Below are positions 32,609 through 41,170 of a stretch of 64,000 nucleotides of DNA, one piece after another. Source of the stretch: Pseudomonas sp. (GTDB lineage Bacteria; Pseudomonadota; Gammaproteobacteria; Pseudomonadales; Pseudomonadaceae); contig NZ_PEKX01000007.1 of the NCBI RefSeq assembly GCF_002796985.1, positions 672,284-736,283 of the forward strand, given 5' to 3'. The position numbers were made by a program, and so were the translations under genes. Position 1 is the stretch's first letter. Each line of letters opens with the position of its first letter. The notes under the pieces were generated by a model, which saw only the letters and a program-made list of their open reading frames with translations, was not told the DNA's origin and did no database searches.

Positions 32609-33043
32609 ATGTCAGACAACGATAAGCACTACTTCGGTACCCAACTGGCCCAGGCTTCGCGTGCATGGCGGGCTGAACTCGACCGCCGTCTCAGCCACCT
32701 CGGCCTGTCCCAGGCGCGCTGGCTGGTGCTGCTGCACCTGGCGCGTCACGCCGCCGCCCCCACCCAGCGCGAACTCGCGCAATCGGTTGGCGTCGAGGGC
32801 CCAACCCTGGCCCGTCTGCTCGACGGCCTGGAAGCCCAGGGGCTGGTCCGTCGCCAGGCCGTGGTTGAGGATCGCCGCGCCAAGCGCATCGCCCTGACCC
32901 CCAAGGCAGATGTCCTGATTTCCGATATCGAGAACATCGCTGCCGCCGTGCGTAACGAAGTGCTGGCGGGGATTTCCGAGGAAGAAATCGCGCTGTGCCA
33001 GAAAACGCTCAGTCGGATTCTCGGCAATCTCGAGCGGAACTGA
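32609..33043 (+). CDS. MarR/SlyA-family transcriptional regulator
   Basis: 144 aa. Winged helix-turn-helix: LGLSQARWLVLLHLA, REL AQSVGVEGPTLARLLDGLE (recognition helix region) and wing RRQAVVEDRRAKRIALT with the D-x-R core. The C-terminal helices form a dimer interface. It resembles SlyA-type activators. It has a strong dyad 42-60 bases upstream of its ATG, suggesting autoregulation. Its target could be the FimV-like gene downstream or the DUF2804 gene upstream; no direct evidence. Confidence 0.9.
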   Translation: MSDNDKHYFGTQLAQASRAWRAELDRRLSHLGLSQARWLVLLHLARHAAAPTQRELAQSVGVEGPTLARLLDGLEAQGLVRRQAVVEDRRAKRIALTPKADVLISDIENIAAAVRNEVLAGISEEEIALCQKTLSRILGNLERN

Positions 33044-33339
33044 GCAATCCGTCACGTTATTCGGGTAAAGTAGCCATTTTTCTGGCGGTCCTTTGCGGGG
33101 GCGCCGGCCATTCGCTATCCCTCCCTTAACCATTCGCCGGTTTTTCGACGATCTTTCTTGACCAAACCCAGCGCACCACCTAATCCGTGATATCAGACGG
33201 CCTGTACTCTGCAAGGTACAGAGGAGTAGTGCGTGACGGTCTGCAGTCCGGCATGGTTCCAGTGTGTGGACAGGTTCAGCCTGCCGCTTTCGAGTGGTCA
33301 GGGAATGGCGTGCAGACCCGGACATAAGGGGATGGGGTT
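33044..33339 (+). other. 296-base leader region of the FimV-like gene
   Basis: No coding capacity seen. It includes a small hairpin CTGTA-N10-TACAG near 33205 and a T-rich tract GCCGGTTTTTCGACG near 33132. The start codon is preceded by AAGGGGATGG. No riboswitch class recognised. Confidence 0.4.
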
Positions 33340-35580
33340 ATGGCTCGAATAAATAGAATTCCGCTGACGCTTGCCGCACTTTCGGTTTTTGTCTCTGCTC
33401 ACGCGAATGCCCTCGGTCTTGGGGATATCACGCTGCATTCCGGGCTGAACCAGCCGCTGGATGCCGAGATTGCCCTGCTCGAAACCGGCGACATGACATC
33501 CGACGAACTGATCGCGAAACTCGCGAGTCCCGCCGATTACGAGAACGCCGGCGTCGACCGCTTCGTGTTCCTGCAGAGCTTGCGTTTCACTCCGGTGATC
33601 CGCAACGGGCGTGGCTACATCAAGGTGGTGTCCACGCAACCGGTCCACGAGCCTTACCTGAATTTCCTGATCGCCGTGGAGCGTCCCAATGGCCGCATTC
33701 TGCGCGAGTACACCCTGCTGATCGATCCGCCGGAGTACAACAGCGCCAATCGCAGCGTGGCCGCCAGCGTGGGGATGAACGGGGCGGCACTTGCGCAGTC
33801 TTCCGGTTACCGCCCGGATAGCTACCGCTCGGAGCCGGTGCGTCGCGCACCAACGCAGCCGCCGCTGCCGGCAGGTGACGGCCGCTATACCACGGTGCGC
33901 AATGACACCCTGTGGAAGATCACTTCGCACCTGGCCGGCAGCGGAGCCTCGCGCGCACAGTTGATGGACAGCATCGTCGCATTGAACCCGCAGGCCTTCG
34001 TCAATGGCGACCCGCATCGGCTGAAGGTCGGCCAGACGCTGGTTCTGCCGCAGGGCCAACAACTTACCGATTCCGCAAATGCCGCCGCCCTGGCGCAGCC
34101 AGCCACTGTGTCGCCGTCGGCTGCCGCACAGCCGGCCAGCGCGGCTCAGGCAGCGCAATCGACCGCGCCCAACGCTCAAGCTCAAGGCAATGCGGCACCG
34201 CCGGCCGGTGACGCCAATTTCGCCAAGGTCGAAGCTGACTTGCTCCTGGCCAACGCCCAGCGCGATCAGATGAACCAGCGCATGGACGATCTGCAGAAGC
34301 AGCTGGAAACCCTCCAGCAGGCGCTGCAGAGTCGCGACCAGCAGGTGCAGTCGTTACAGGCCGAGCTGGATCGCCGCCAGGGCGCGGATGCCGCCGGCGG
34401 CGCGCCGGCCGCTAATGCGCCGATGGCCAATGCTCCGAGCAATGCCGTACCCGCCGCCCCTGATGCGGTAGCACCGGCGTCGCAAGATGCTCCAGCCCCG
34501 AGCGTTGCCCAGCCGGCAACCCCCGCGCAGGACGCAGTGGGCTCCGGGTTCAACTATTGGCCCTGGCTGGGCGCAGGCGCCCTTGGCGCCTTGCTGGTCG
34601 GCCTGCTGTTCGCCCGCCGCCAGCGCGAAGAAAAGCCGGTGGAGATGCCGCCATTGCGTGCGACCGCCGCCGAACTGGTCAAGCCGCTTCCTCCGGCCAA
34701 ACCGCTGACCGCTGCCGTGGTGGCGCCAGTGTCGACCCCGCATCCTGTGGTGGTCGCCACGCCGGAATCGGGCGTCGCCCGTCTGCCGGCCGCCAGCGCG
34801 GACAGCCTGGAAGGCGCGGATATCTACATTGCCTACGGCCGCTTCAATCAGGCTCGCGACATGCTGCGCAAGGCGGTCAATGCCGAGCCAGGCCGTCGTG
34901 AACTGCGCATGAAGTTGCTGCTGGTCCTGGCCGAACTGGGTGACATCAACGCTTTCCACGAGGAAGAGCGCAGCCTGGTGGCTATAGGGGGTGACCAGAA
35001 GCAGATCGACCAGCTCAAATCGCGCTACCCGGCGATGCTGGTCAGCATCGAAGACGCCCTTCAGCCGCCTACCGGTGAGACGCTCACCGACTGGGATGAC
35101 CTGGAGCTGGGCGAGCCCGAAGACGTTATCACGGAGCCGGTCAAGGCCCCGCAGGAGCAGCCGGACTTCGCCATGAACCTCAGCGACCTGTCGCTGGACC
35201 TGGACTGGGACAAGCTCGACAACCCCTTCGACTCGCCCAAGCAGGGCAAGGCCGCGGCGAAGATCGTGCAGGAGGTCCCATCGGACTTCCGCAGCAACCT
35301 GCACGAGCTGCCGGAAATCACCGAGCTGGACCTGGGCGAGCATGGCGAGATGTTCGGCCATGGCAGCAAGACCCAGGGCGTGGAAGATGCACTGACCTTC
35401 GATCTGCCGGACGATATCGGCCACGAGCACGACGAGCTGCTGGCCAGCCTCGACCGCGCCCGTCGTTGTATCGACCAGGGCAACCTGGAAGAGGCCTACG
35501 GCATCCTCAAGCAGGTGATTGCCAGCGGCGACTCGAAGGCCAAGGCTGAAGCTCGCGAACTGTTGGCGCTGATTGCCTGA
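33340..35580 (+). CDS. FimV/HubP-like LysM peptidoglycan-associated protein
   Basis: 746 aa. A signal peptide (residues 1-24, ending AHANA) leads to the FimV N-terminal domain (LGLGDITLHSGLNQPLDAEI). A LysM domain follows at ~185-235 (VRNDTLWKITSHL to KVGQTLVLP). Next are an Ala/Pro/Gln-rich linker with a coiled coil (~290-345), one membrane helix near residue 415, and a cytoplasmic part with a TPR-like repeat (YIAYGRFNQARDMLRKA). The C-terminal FimV domain is acidic. Polar-organiser and type IV pilus or twitching roles are known for FimV. This copy is shorter than FimV itself and is probably a paralogue. Confidence 0.87.
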   Translation: MARINRIPLTLAALSVFVSAHANALGLGDITLHSGLNQPLDAEIALLETGDMTSDELIAKLASPADYENAGVDRFVFLQSLRFTPVIRNGRGYIKVVSTQPVHEPYLNFLIAVERPNGRILREYTLLIDPPEYNSANRSVAASVGMNGAALAQSSGYRPDSYRSEPVRRAPTQPPLPAGDGRYTTVRNDTLWKITSHLAGSGASRAQLMDSIVALNPQAFVNGDPHRLKVGQTLVLPQGQQLTDSANAAALAQPATVSPSAAAQPASAAQAAQSTAPNAQAQGNAAPPAGDANFAKVEADLLLANAQRDQMNQRMDDLQKQLETLQQALQSRDQQVQSLQAELDRRQGADAAGGAPAANAPMANAPSNAVPAAPDAVAPASQDAPAPSVAQPATPAQDAVGSGFNYWPWLGAGALGALLVGLLFARRQREEKPVEMPPLRATAAELVKPLPPAKPLTAAVVAPVSTPHPVVVATPESGVARLPAASADSLEGADIYIAYGRFNQARDMLRKAVNAEPGRRELRMKLLLVLAELGDINAFHEEERSLVAIGGDQKQIDQLKSRYPAMLVSIEDALQPPTGETLTDWDDLELGEPEDVITEPVKAPQEQPDFAMNLSDLSLDLDWDKLDNPFDSPKQGKAAAKIVQEVPSDFRSNLHELPEITELDLGEHGEMFGHGSKTQGVEDALTFDLPDDIGHEHDELLASLDRARRCIDQGNLEEAYGILKQVIASGDSKAKAEARELLALIA

Positions 35581-35594
35581 TCCTCACCGCGTAT

Positions 35595-35625
35595 GAAAAA
35601 GCCCGGCCGATGCCGGGCTTTTTCT
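35595..35625 (+). terminator. rho-independent terminator after the FimV-like gene
   Basis: AAAAAGCCCGGC-CGAT-GCCGGGCTTTTT: symmetrical, so it could also stop transcription from the opposite strand (plpD). Confidence 0.92.
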
Positions 35626-35708
35626 TGGAGCAGGAAATTGCAGTGCGGGGCCTGCTTGTCTTTCGCGGACAAGATCCGCTGAGGGCAAGCTTGGCGGCCT
35701 CTCCCGGC

Positions 35709-35786
35709 TGTAGGATCGAGCTGGCTCGCGAGCCGCACACCTGGAAACCCGCCGGAACTCCGCTCGCAAGCAAGCGCGCTCCTACA
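35709..35786. repeat. diverged REP doublet
   Basis: TGTAGGATCGAGCTGGCTCG (35709) and inverted GCAAGCAAGCGCGCTCCTAC (to 35786) are degenerate REP arms with several changes from the consensus GTAGGAGCGAGCTTGCTCGC. It lies between the two convergent genes. Confidence 0.75.
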
Positions 35787-35813
35787 GGTTGCCTGTTCCT
35801 TCTGCGCGAGACC

Positions 35814-38018
35814 TCAGAAGTTGCGGCCCAGGTTGATGTACACCGCGTGCTCGCTGGCATCGTTCAGGCCGTAGCTGAAGGTCAGCGGCCCCAGCGGTGT
35901 CTCGAAGCCCATGAGGAGGCTGCCGGCGTTGACGTAGCCGGTGTCGTAGCTGTTGTCGTTGTTCCACACCCGCCCACGCTCCAGGCTGCCGCCCAGGTAG
36001 AAGGGGAAGTCCAGCGGCAGGAAGGAGCGCTCGGTCATGCGCCGGTAGTAGATGACTCGCCCGAGGCTGTAGTTCTGCCCGGCCAGCGCGTCCTGGCGGT
36101 AGCCGGAGAGCTGCCGCGCGCCGCCGAGGAGGAAGCTCGAAACCACCACATCGGCGTCGTCGATGGTGCGCCCGTAGCCGCCGCCCAGCAGCCAGCTGTT
36201 CGGGCCGCTGCTCAGCGCCTTGTCCAGGCGGATGTCCCATTGCCGGTAGCGGTCGTCGTCGCCCAGCGACGGCGTGTGCTCGCGGAACGAGGTCTGGATG
36301 TTCTCGCCTTCATGGGGGAAGTCGACGTTGTCCATGGTGTCGAAGGAGTACTGCAGCTGGGCATAGCCTTCGTTGAAGTGGTAGTTGGGCAGGTCCTGTT
36401 CGCCCACCCGCACGTCGGCCTTGCCGAAGGCCTGGGCCACGCCGAGGCGGAACTCGCCATTGTTGGCGATCTGCCGCCCGAGGTTGAGGCCGTAGCCGTA
36501 GCGCTCCAGGCGGTACTCGGCGATGGGGTCGTCGTTGTCGGTGGCCTCGACGTTCTGCGCCTGGTTGAACAGGTAGGGCGCGACGAAGTAGCGCGAGCCC
36601 ACGTCCAGCGGCTGGTAGAACTCGCTGTAGAGCTCCTGGCGGTCACCGATCTGCAGGCGCGTCAGCCATTCCGCGCCGAGACGGTTGATGCCGTTCATGC
36701 GGTAGCTGCCGCCGACGTTGAAGGTGCTGTCGCCGCGCAGGTCGTCGGAGAGGTTCAGGCCCAGGCGCAGGTAGTCGGTGCCGCTGCGCTTGCCGTAGGC
36801 GTGGATGACCAGCGCATTGCCCGCCTTGCCATCCTTGCCCGCCTTGTTGTGCACCACGCGGTACTGCACCTGGTCGAAGTAATCCAGGCCGTAGAGGGTG
36901 CTCATGTCGCGCTGCAGGCGCTCCAGGTCCAGCGGCTCGCCCAGCGGCTGGCGGATGTAGTGGAGGATGACGTCGTCGCTGACCTTGGAGTTGTTCTCCA
37001 CCTCGATACGATCGATCACCGGCCGTCGCTCGCCCGGCGTGCGCGCCTCGTTCAGTGCCACCGCCTCGGCGTCGGCGGGCTTGCGCAGCATCGCCAGGCG
37101 CGGCGCGAGGATGCTGGTGGCGCGGTAGCCGGCGTCGATCAACTGCGGCACACGGCCGAAGTCGGTGGAGCTGTAGCCGCTCAGTGGCGGCTGCACGAGG
37201 ATGTCGCTGGACGTCAGGGTCGCCAGCTGCGCCTCGGAGTTCTTGCGGGTCATCAGGGTGATGGACTGGTTGAGCATGTCCACTACCGTGGTCAGCTGCT
37301 TGCGGTCCAGCAGCGGGTTACCGATGTCGACCACGATGACGACGTCGACGCCCATCTGCCGAGCCACGTCCACCGGGATGTTGTCGACCATGCCGCCGTC
37401 CACCAGCAGCTTGCCGTTGACATCTACCGGGGCGAACACCGCCGGGATCGACATGCTGGCGCGGATCGCCTGGGGCAGGTGGCCCTTGCTGAACACCACC
37501 TTCTCGCCGGTGGAGATGTCGGTGGCGACGGCGCGAAAGGGGATCGCCAACTGGTCGAAGTTGCGGGTATCGCTGGTGTGCACCAGCAGGCTCTCCAGCA
37601 GCATCGACAGGTTCTGCCCCTGGATCGCCCCCAGCGGCAGGCCGAGAGTGCCGTCGTCGCGGAAGCTGAGCTTCTGCTTCACCAGGAAGTCGCGGTCGTC
37701 CTGCTTGCGGCGGAACGGCACGTCGACCCGTGGTGGCGAGTCGGACAGCGCCTCCTTCCAGTCCAGGCCCAGGGCCAGCTGCTCCAGCTCCCTGGGCGTG
37801 TAGCCTGCCGCGTACAGGCCGCCGATCACCGCGCCCATGCTGGTGCCGGCAATGGCGTCGACATGGATACCCTGTTCGTCCAGCGCCTTCAGCACGCCGA
37901 TGTGCGCCAGGCCGCGCGCCGCGCCGCCGGAGAGAACCAGGCCGATCTTCGGCGGCGTGTTCGCCGCCAGGGCGCCGAGGGGAAGGAGCAGGAGGAGGGC
38001 GAACAGCAGTCGGCGCAT
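35814..38018 (-). CDS. plpD: PlpD-type patatin autotransporter (type Vd secretion)
   Basis: 734 aa. A signal peptide (1-18) precedes a patatin phospholipase A domain: oxyanion loop SGGAARGLAH (30-39), nucleophile Ser60 in GTSMGA, and Asp207 in VDGGMVDN completing the Ser-Asp dyad. A POTRA domain follows (~320-395). A 16-stranded BamA-like barrel occupies the C-terminal ~340 residues, ending in phenylalanine (INLGRNF) as outer-membrane proteins do. The passenger domain is released as a secreted lipase. It corresponds to P. aeruginosa PlpD, the founding type Vd protein. It is convergent with the FimV-like gene. Confidence 0.95.
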   Translation of the reverse strand: MRRLLFALLLLLPLGALAANTPPKIGLVLSGGAARGLAHIGVLKALDEQGIHVDAIAGTSMGAVIGGLYAAGYTPRELEQLALGLDWKEALSDSPPRVDVPFRRKQDDRDFLVKQKLSFRDDGTLGLPLGAIQGQNLSMLLESLLVHTSDTRNFDQLAIPFRAVATDISTGEKVVFSKGHLPQAIRASMSIPAVFAPVDVNGKLLVDGGMVDNIPVDVARQMGVDVVIVVDIGNPLLDRKQLTTVVDMLNQSITLMTRKNSEAQLATLTSSDILVQPPLSGYSSTDFGRVPQLIDAGYRATSILAPRLAMLRKPADAEAVALNEARTPGERRPVIDRIEVENNSKVSDDVILHYIRQPLGEPLDLERLQRDMSTLYGLDYFDQVQYRVVHNKAGKDGKAGNALVIHAYGKRSGTDYLRLGLNLSDDLRGDSTFNVGGSYRMNGINRLGAEWLTRLQIGDRQELYSEFYQPLDVGSRYFVAPYLFNQAQNVEATDNDDPIAEYRLERYGYGLNLGRQIANNGEFRLGVAQAFGKADVRVGEQDLPNYHFNEGYAQLQYSFDTMDNVDFPHEGENIQTSFREHTPSLGDDDRYRQWDIRLDKALSSGPNSWLLGGGYGRTIDDADVVVSSFLLGGARQLSGYRQDALAGQNYSLGRVIYYRRMTERSFLPLDFPFYLGGSLERGRVWNNDNSYDTGYVNAGSLLMGFETPLGPLTFSYGLNDASEHAVYINLGRNF

Positions 38019-38088
38019 GAAGAGAAGAGTCCGGTAGGGTGTTTCAGACCGGTATTATAGGATCGCGTCCTACAGCAGAGTCTGATTC

Positions 38089-38373
38089 ATGTCCGAAGCC
38101 AAAGCCGAAATCGTCATCACCTATTGCACCCAGTGCCAGTGGCTGCTGCGCGCCGCCTGGCTGGCGCAGGAACTGTTGAGCACCTTTGGCGACGACCTGG
38201 GCAAGGTCAGCCTGGTGCCGGGCACGGGTGGGATCTTCCACATCAGCTGTGACGGCGAACAGATCTGGGAGCGCAAGGCCGACGGCGGTTTCCCCGAGGC
38301 CAAGGTGCTCAAGCAGCGGGTGCGCGATTGCATCGATCCGCAGCGCGACCTGGGGCACAACGACCGCTCCTGA
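38089..38373 (+). CDS. SelT/SelW/SelH (Rdx) family redox protein
   Basis: 94 aa with a thioredoxin-like fold. The redox motif CTQC lies at residues ~12-15 (ITYCTQCQWLLRA) in place of the CxxU of selenoproteins, so no selenocysteine is used. GTGGIFHI and a later conserved Asp-Gly pair in CDGEQIWERKADGGFPE are typical. Redox partner unknown. It stands between plpD (divergent) and hldD. Confidence 0.88.
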   Translation: MSEAKAEIVITYCTQCQWLLRAAWLAQELLSTFGDDLGKVSLVPGTGGIFHISCDGEQIWERKADGGFPEAKVLKQRVRDCIDPQRDLGHNDRS

Positions 38374-38498
38374 GTCCGCCGCTACCGGTCGGCGGAATAA
38401 TTCGATAGCTGGCTAACTTGTTTGCTTCATGTCAACGGCGTACGCGCGTCCCACTCTTAGTCTGATGGCATCCATTCTCCGCAGAGGATGCCCCCACC

Positions 38499-39491
38499 AT
38501 GAGCATCATCATCACTGGCGCCGCCGGTTTCATCGGCAGCAATCTCGTCAAGGCGCTGAACCAGCGCGGCGAGACTGACATCATCGCGGTCGATGACCTG
38601 ACCGAAGGCGACAAGTTCGCCAACCTCGCCGACTGTGACATCAGCGACTACCTCGACAAGCGCGACTTCATCGAGCGCTACGCCCGTGGCGACTTCGGCG
38701 TGGTGCGCGCGCTGCTGCATCAGGGCGCCTGCTCCAGCACCATGGAGCGCGACGGGCGCTACATGATGGACAACAACTACCGTTACAGCTGCGAGTTGCT
38801 GGACGCCAGCCTGTCGCTGGGCGTGCCGTTCCTCTATGCCTCGTCGGCGGCAGTCTATGGCGGCGGCCATGAGTTCCGTGAAACCCGCTCCTGCGAGCGG
38901 CCGCTGAACGTCTACGGCTACTCGAAATTCCTCTTCGACCAGCGCGTGCGCAAGGTGCTGCCCACCGCCCGCACCCAAGTTGCCGGCTTCCGTTACTTCA
39001 ACGTCTACGGCCCGCGCGAGCAGCACAAGGGGCGCATGGCGTCAGTGGCCTTCCACTGCTTCAACCAGTTCCGCGAGACCGGCAAGGTGAAGCTGTTCGG
39101 CGAATACGGCGACTACCCGGCCGGTGGCCACCTGCGCGATTTCGTCTCGGTGGAAGACGTGGCGAAGGTCAACCTGTACTTCCTCGACAACCCCGAGCGC
39201 AGCGGTATCTTCAACCTCGGCAGCGGCCGTGCCCAGCCGTTCAACGACGTGGCGCTGGCGGTGATCAATACCCTGCGCGAACAGCAGGACCTGCAGCCGC
39301 TGACCCTGGACGCGGCAGTCCGTGCCGAGTTGTTGGAATACACCGAGTTCCCGGATGAGCTGCGAGGCAAGTACCAGTGCTACACCTGCGCCGACATCGC
39401 CTTTCTCCGCGAGGCGGGTTATCGCGCGCCGATGATGGGCGTGGAGGAGGGGGTACAGCGCTATTGCCGCTGGCTCCTGCAACAGGACTGA
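38499..39491 (+). CDS. hldD: ADP-L-glycero-D-manno-heptose 6-epimerase
   Basis: 330 aa extended SDR. NADP-binding TGAAGFIGSNL (residues 6-16) and YxxxK in VYGYSKFLFD (Tyr and Lys) are intact. Ser in YASSAAVYGGG completes the catalytic set, and YPAGGHLRDFV plus ENGWARYC-type C-terminal features fit HldD (RfaD). It epimerises ADP-D-glycero to ADP-L-glycero-D-manno-heptose for the lipopolysaccharide inner core. The stretch before it holds TAGCTGGCTAA, shared with the MarR operator at 32549. Confidence 0.95.
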   Translation: MSIIITGAAGFIGSNLVKALNQRGETDIIAVDDLTEGDKFANLADCDISDYLDKRDFIERYARGDFGVVRALLHQGACSSTMERDGRYMMDNNYRYSCELLDASLSLGVPFLYASSAAVYGGGHEFRETRSCERPLNVYGYSKFLFDQRVRKVLPTARTQVAGFRYFNVYGPREQHKGRMASVAFHCFNQFRETGKVKLFGEYGDYPAGGHLRDFVSVEDVAKVNLYFLDNPERSGIFNLGSGRAQPFNDVALAVINTLREQQDLQPLTLDAAVRAELLEYTEFPDELRGKYQCYTCADIAFLREAGYRAPMMGVEEGVQRYCRWLLQQD

Positions 39492-39660
39492 TACCGCGTG
39501 TAACGGGCTTTACCCAGTCTTTACCCTCCGCTGACACTGCGCAGGGGGAACGCGCGAGACAATGTCCACAGGCACCCAACCGAACAGGCCGCCACGCAGG
39601 CTGTCGTGCGATGAATCCTTGGCATTCCCTCCCCGGGGCAAGGTTCGAGTTTCGCATGCT

Positions 39661-39690
39661 GCGGGGCGGCCTTCTTTTTTTGCCGCCCGC
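39661..39690 (+). terminator. hairpin with T-tract loop after hldD
   Basis: GCGGGGCGGC-CTTCTTTTTTT-GCCGCCCGC: a strong stem whose loop, rather than its tail, carries the T-run. The 315-base gap from 39492 to 39806 otherwise has only the REP doublet. Whether it terminates hldD is uncertain. Confidence 0.4.
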
Positions 39691-39704
39691 GCCGATTCAG
39701 CCCT

Positions 39705-39777
39705 TGTAGGAACGAGCTGGCTCGCGAACAGGTCCTGCTCCGGCGCCAAGCGGTTCGCGAGCAAGCTCGCTCCTACA
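39705..39777. repeat. REP doublet
   Basis: Left arm TGTAGGAACGAGCTGGCTCG (one or two changes from consensus) and right arm GCGAGCAAGCTCGCTCCTAC (consensus) are inverted across a short spacer. Confidence 0.88.
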
Positions 39778-39806
39778 CTAGAGCTGGCATGACGATATAC
39801 GCGGAG

Positions 39807-40673
39807 TCAGTGCGACCCGCGCGCACTGAGGAAGGTGGCGAAGATGATCAGCACGCCGCCCGCCAGCATCCGCAGGCTCGGCTCTTCGCCGAACAGCACG
39901 GCGGCGAAGGCGATGCCGTAGACCGGCTCCAGGGCGAAGATCACCGCTGCCGTGCGCGCCTTGATCAGTCGCAGGCTGGCAACGAACAGGCTGTGGGCGA
40001 CACCGGTGCAGAGCACGCCCAGCGCCACCAGCCACAGCCAGTCCATGCCGCGTACCGAGGGCAGCTCGAACAGCACCAGCGGCAGCAGGCAGGCAATGAT
40101 CGTCAGGTTCTGGCACAGCGCCGCCTGGATCGGGTCGATGCCGCGCACGCTCACCCGGTTGGCCAGCGACAGCAGAGCGAACAGCAGGCCGGAGAGGGTA
40201 CCCCAGAGCAGGCCGAGGGTTGCGCCGTCGCTGAAATCCAGGCTCGGCGTGACCATCATCAAACCGATGCACACCAGTACCACCACCCCGTACTCGCCCT
40301 TGCGGATGCGCTCGCGGAACAGCAGGCCTTCCAGCAGTACGGTGAAGGCCGGGAAGCTGGCGAAGCCGAGGGTGGCGACGGCGACGTTGCCGACCTTCAC
40401 CGCCATGAAGAAGGTCAGCCAGTGGGTGCACAGCAACACGCCGCCGCCCAGCAGCATGGCTGCCTGTTTCAGCGTGGGGCGCTTCTGTTGACGCAAATGC
40501 CCGGCGAATACCGCCGCCAACGACAGCGAGCCGAACAGCGCGCGACCGAAGACGATGATCAACGGGCCGGCAAGGATGAGTTTGCCGAAGATGCCGGACA
40601 ACCCGAACATCAGGGCGCCGATGTGCAGGCCGATCAGGGCGCCGCGGGGAGTGAGTTGGGTAACCTGCTTCAT
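39807..40673 (-). CDS. EamA-family (DMT) permease
   Basis: 288 aa from the ATG at MKQVTQLT (a longer start 19 codons earlier is possible). About ten membrane helices form two EamA repeats: LIGLHIGALMFGLSGIFGK starts the first and GLLWGTLSGLLFALLSLANR the second. FALEPVYGIAFAAVLFGEEP is the usual second-repeat end. It is a drug/metabolite exporter type, substrate unknown. Next on the strand is csaA, 87 bases upstream of its start. Confidence 0.88.
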   Translation of the reverse strand: MKQVTQLTPRGALIGLHIGALMFGLSGIFGKLILAGPLIIVFGRALFGSLSLAAVFAGHLRQQKRPTLKQAAMLLGGGVLLCTHWLTFFMAVKVGNVAVATLGFASFPAFTVLLEGLLFRERIRKGEYGVVVLVCIGLMMVTPSLDFSDGATLGLLWGTLSGLLFALLSLANRVSVRGIDPIQAALCQNLTIIACLLPLVLFELPSVRGMDWLWLVALGVLCTGVAHSLFVASLRLIKARTAAVIFALEPVYGIAFAAVLFGEEPSLRMLAGGVLIIFATFLSARGSH

Positions 40674-40760
40674 GCCTGTGAACCCGCCGGCTGTGGTGAC
40701 GGGCCTTGTTCGAGAGCTGAGATGGCGCACCGGGACCGCCGGCGCGGAGTGACGCGTCGA

Positions 40761-41102
40761 TCAGGCCAGTCGTGAGCCATTGGGCAGCGGCTTGTCGAAA
40801 CCGGCCAGCACCACTTTCTCGTCGCTGTCGTACGCACCGGTGACTAGCACTTCCGAGCGTACGCCGGCGATGGATTTTGGTGCGAAGTTGCACACGCACA
40901 GGACCTGGCGGCCGATCAGCTCATTGGCTTCATAGTGCGCGGTGACCTGCGCGCTGGAGGTCTTGATCCCCAGCGGGCCGAGGTCGACCTGGAGGATGTA
41001 GGCGGGCTTGCGCGCCTTCACGTTGGGTTCGGCCTGGACGATGGTGCCCACGCGCAGTTCCACGCGCTCGAAATCCTGCCACTCGATGGTGTCTGCCGAC
41101 AT
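40761..41102 (-). CDS. csaA: CsaA-like tRNA-binding domain protein
   Basis: 113 aa, a single OB-fold tRNA-binding (EMAP-II type) domain. Recognisable are FERVELRVGTIVQAEPN, KTSSAQVTAHY and the C-terminal NFAPKSIAGVRSEVLV. This is the CsaA form, a dimeric chaperone-like protein reported to bind tRNA and aid secretion in Bacillus. Its role in Pseudomonas is unclear. It lies between an AraC regulator and an EamA permease on the same strand. Confidence 0.92.
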   Translation of the reverse strand: MSADTIEWQDFERVELRVGTIVQAEPNVKARKPAYILQVDLGPLGIKTSSAQVTAHYEANELIGRQVLCVCNFAPKSIAGVRSEVLVTGAYDSDEKVVLAGFDKPLPNGSRLA

Positions 41103-41170
41103 CTCTGTTCTCTTGTTCAGTTCGATGGTCGGCAGTCTAGGCCCTGGGCACGAGGCTGTCTGTCGCGCGG

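Noticed and set aside
38089..38373. Selenocysteine codon in the SelW-like gene
   Set aside because: The redox motif is CTQC with ordinary Cys codons and there is no in-frame TGA inside the conserved domain.
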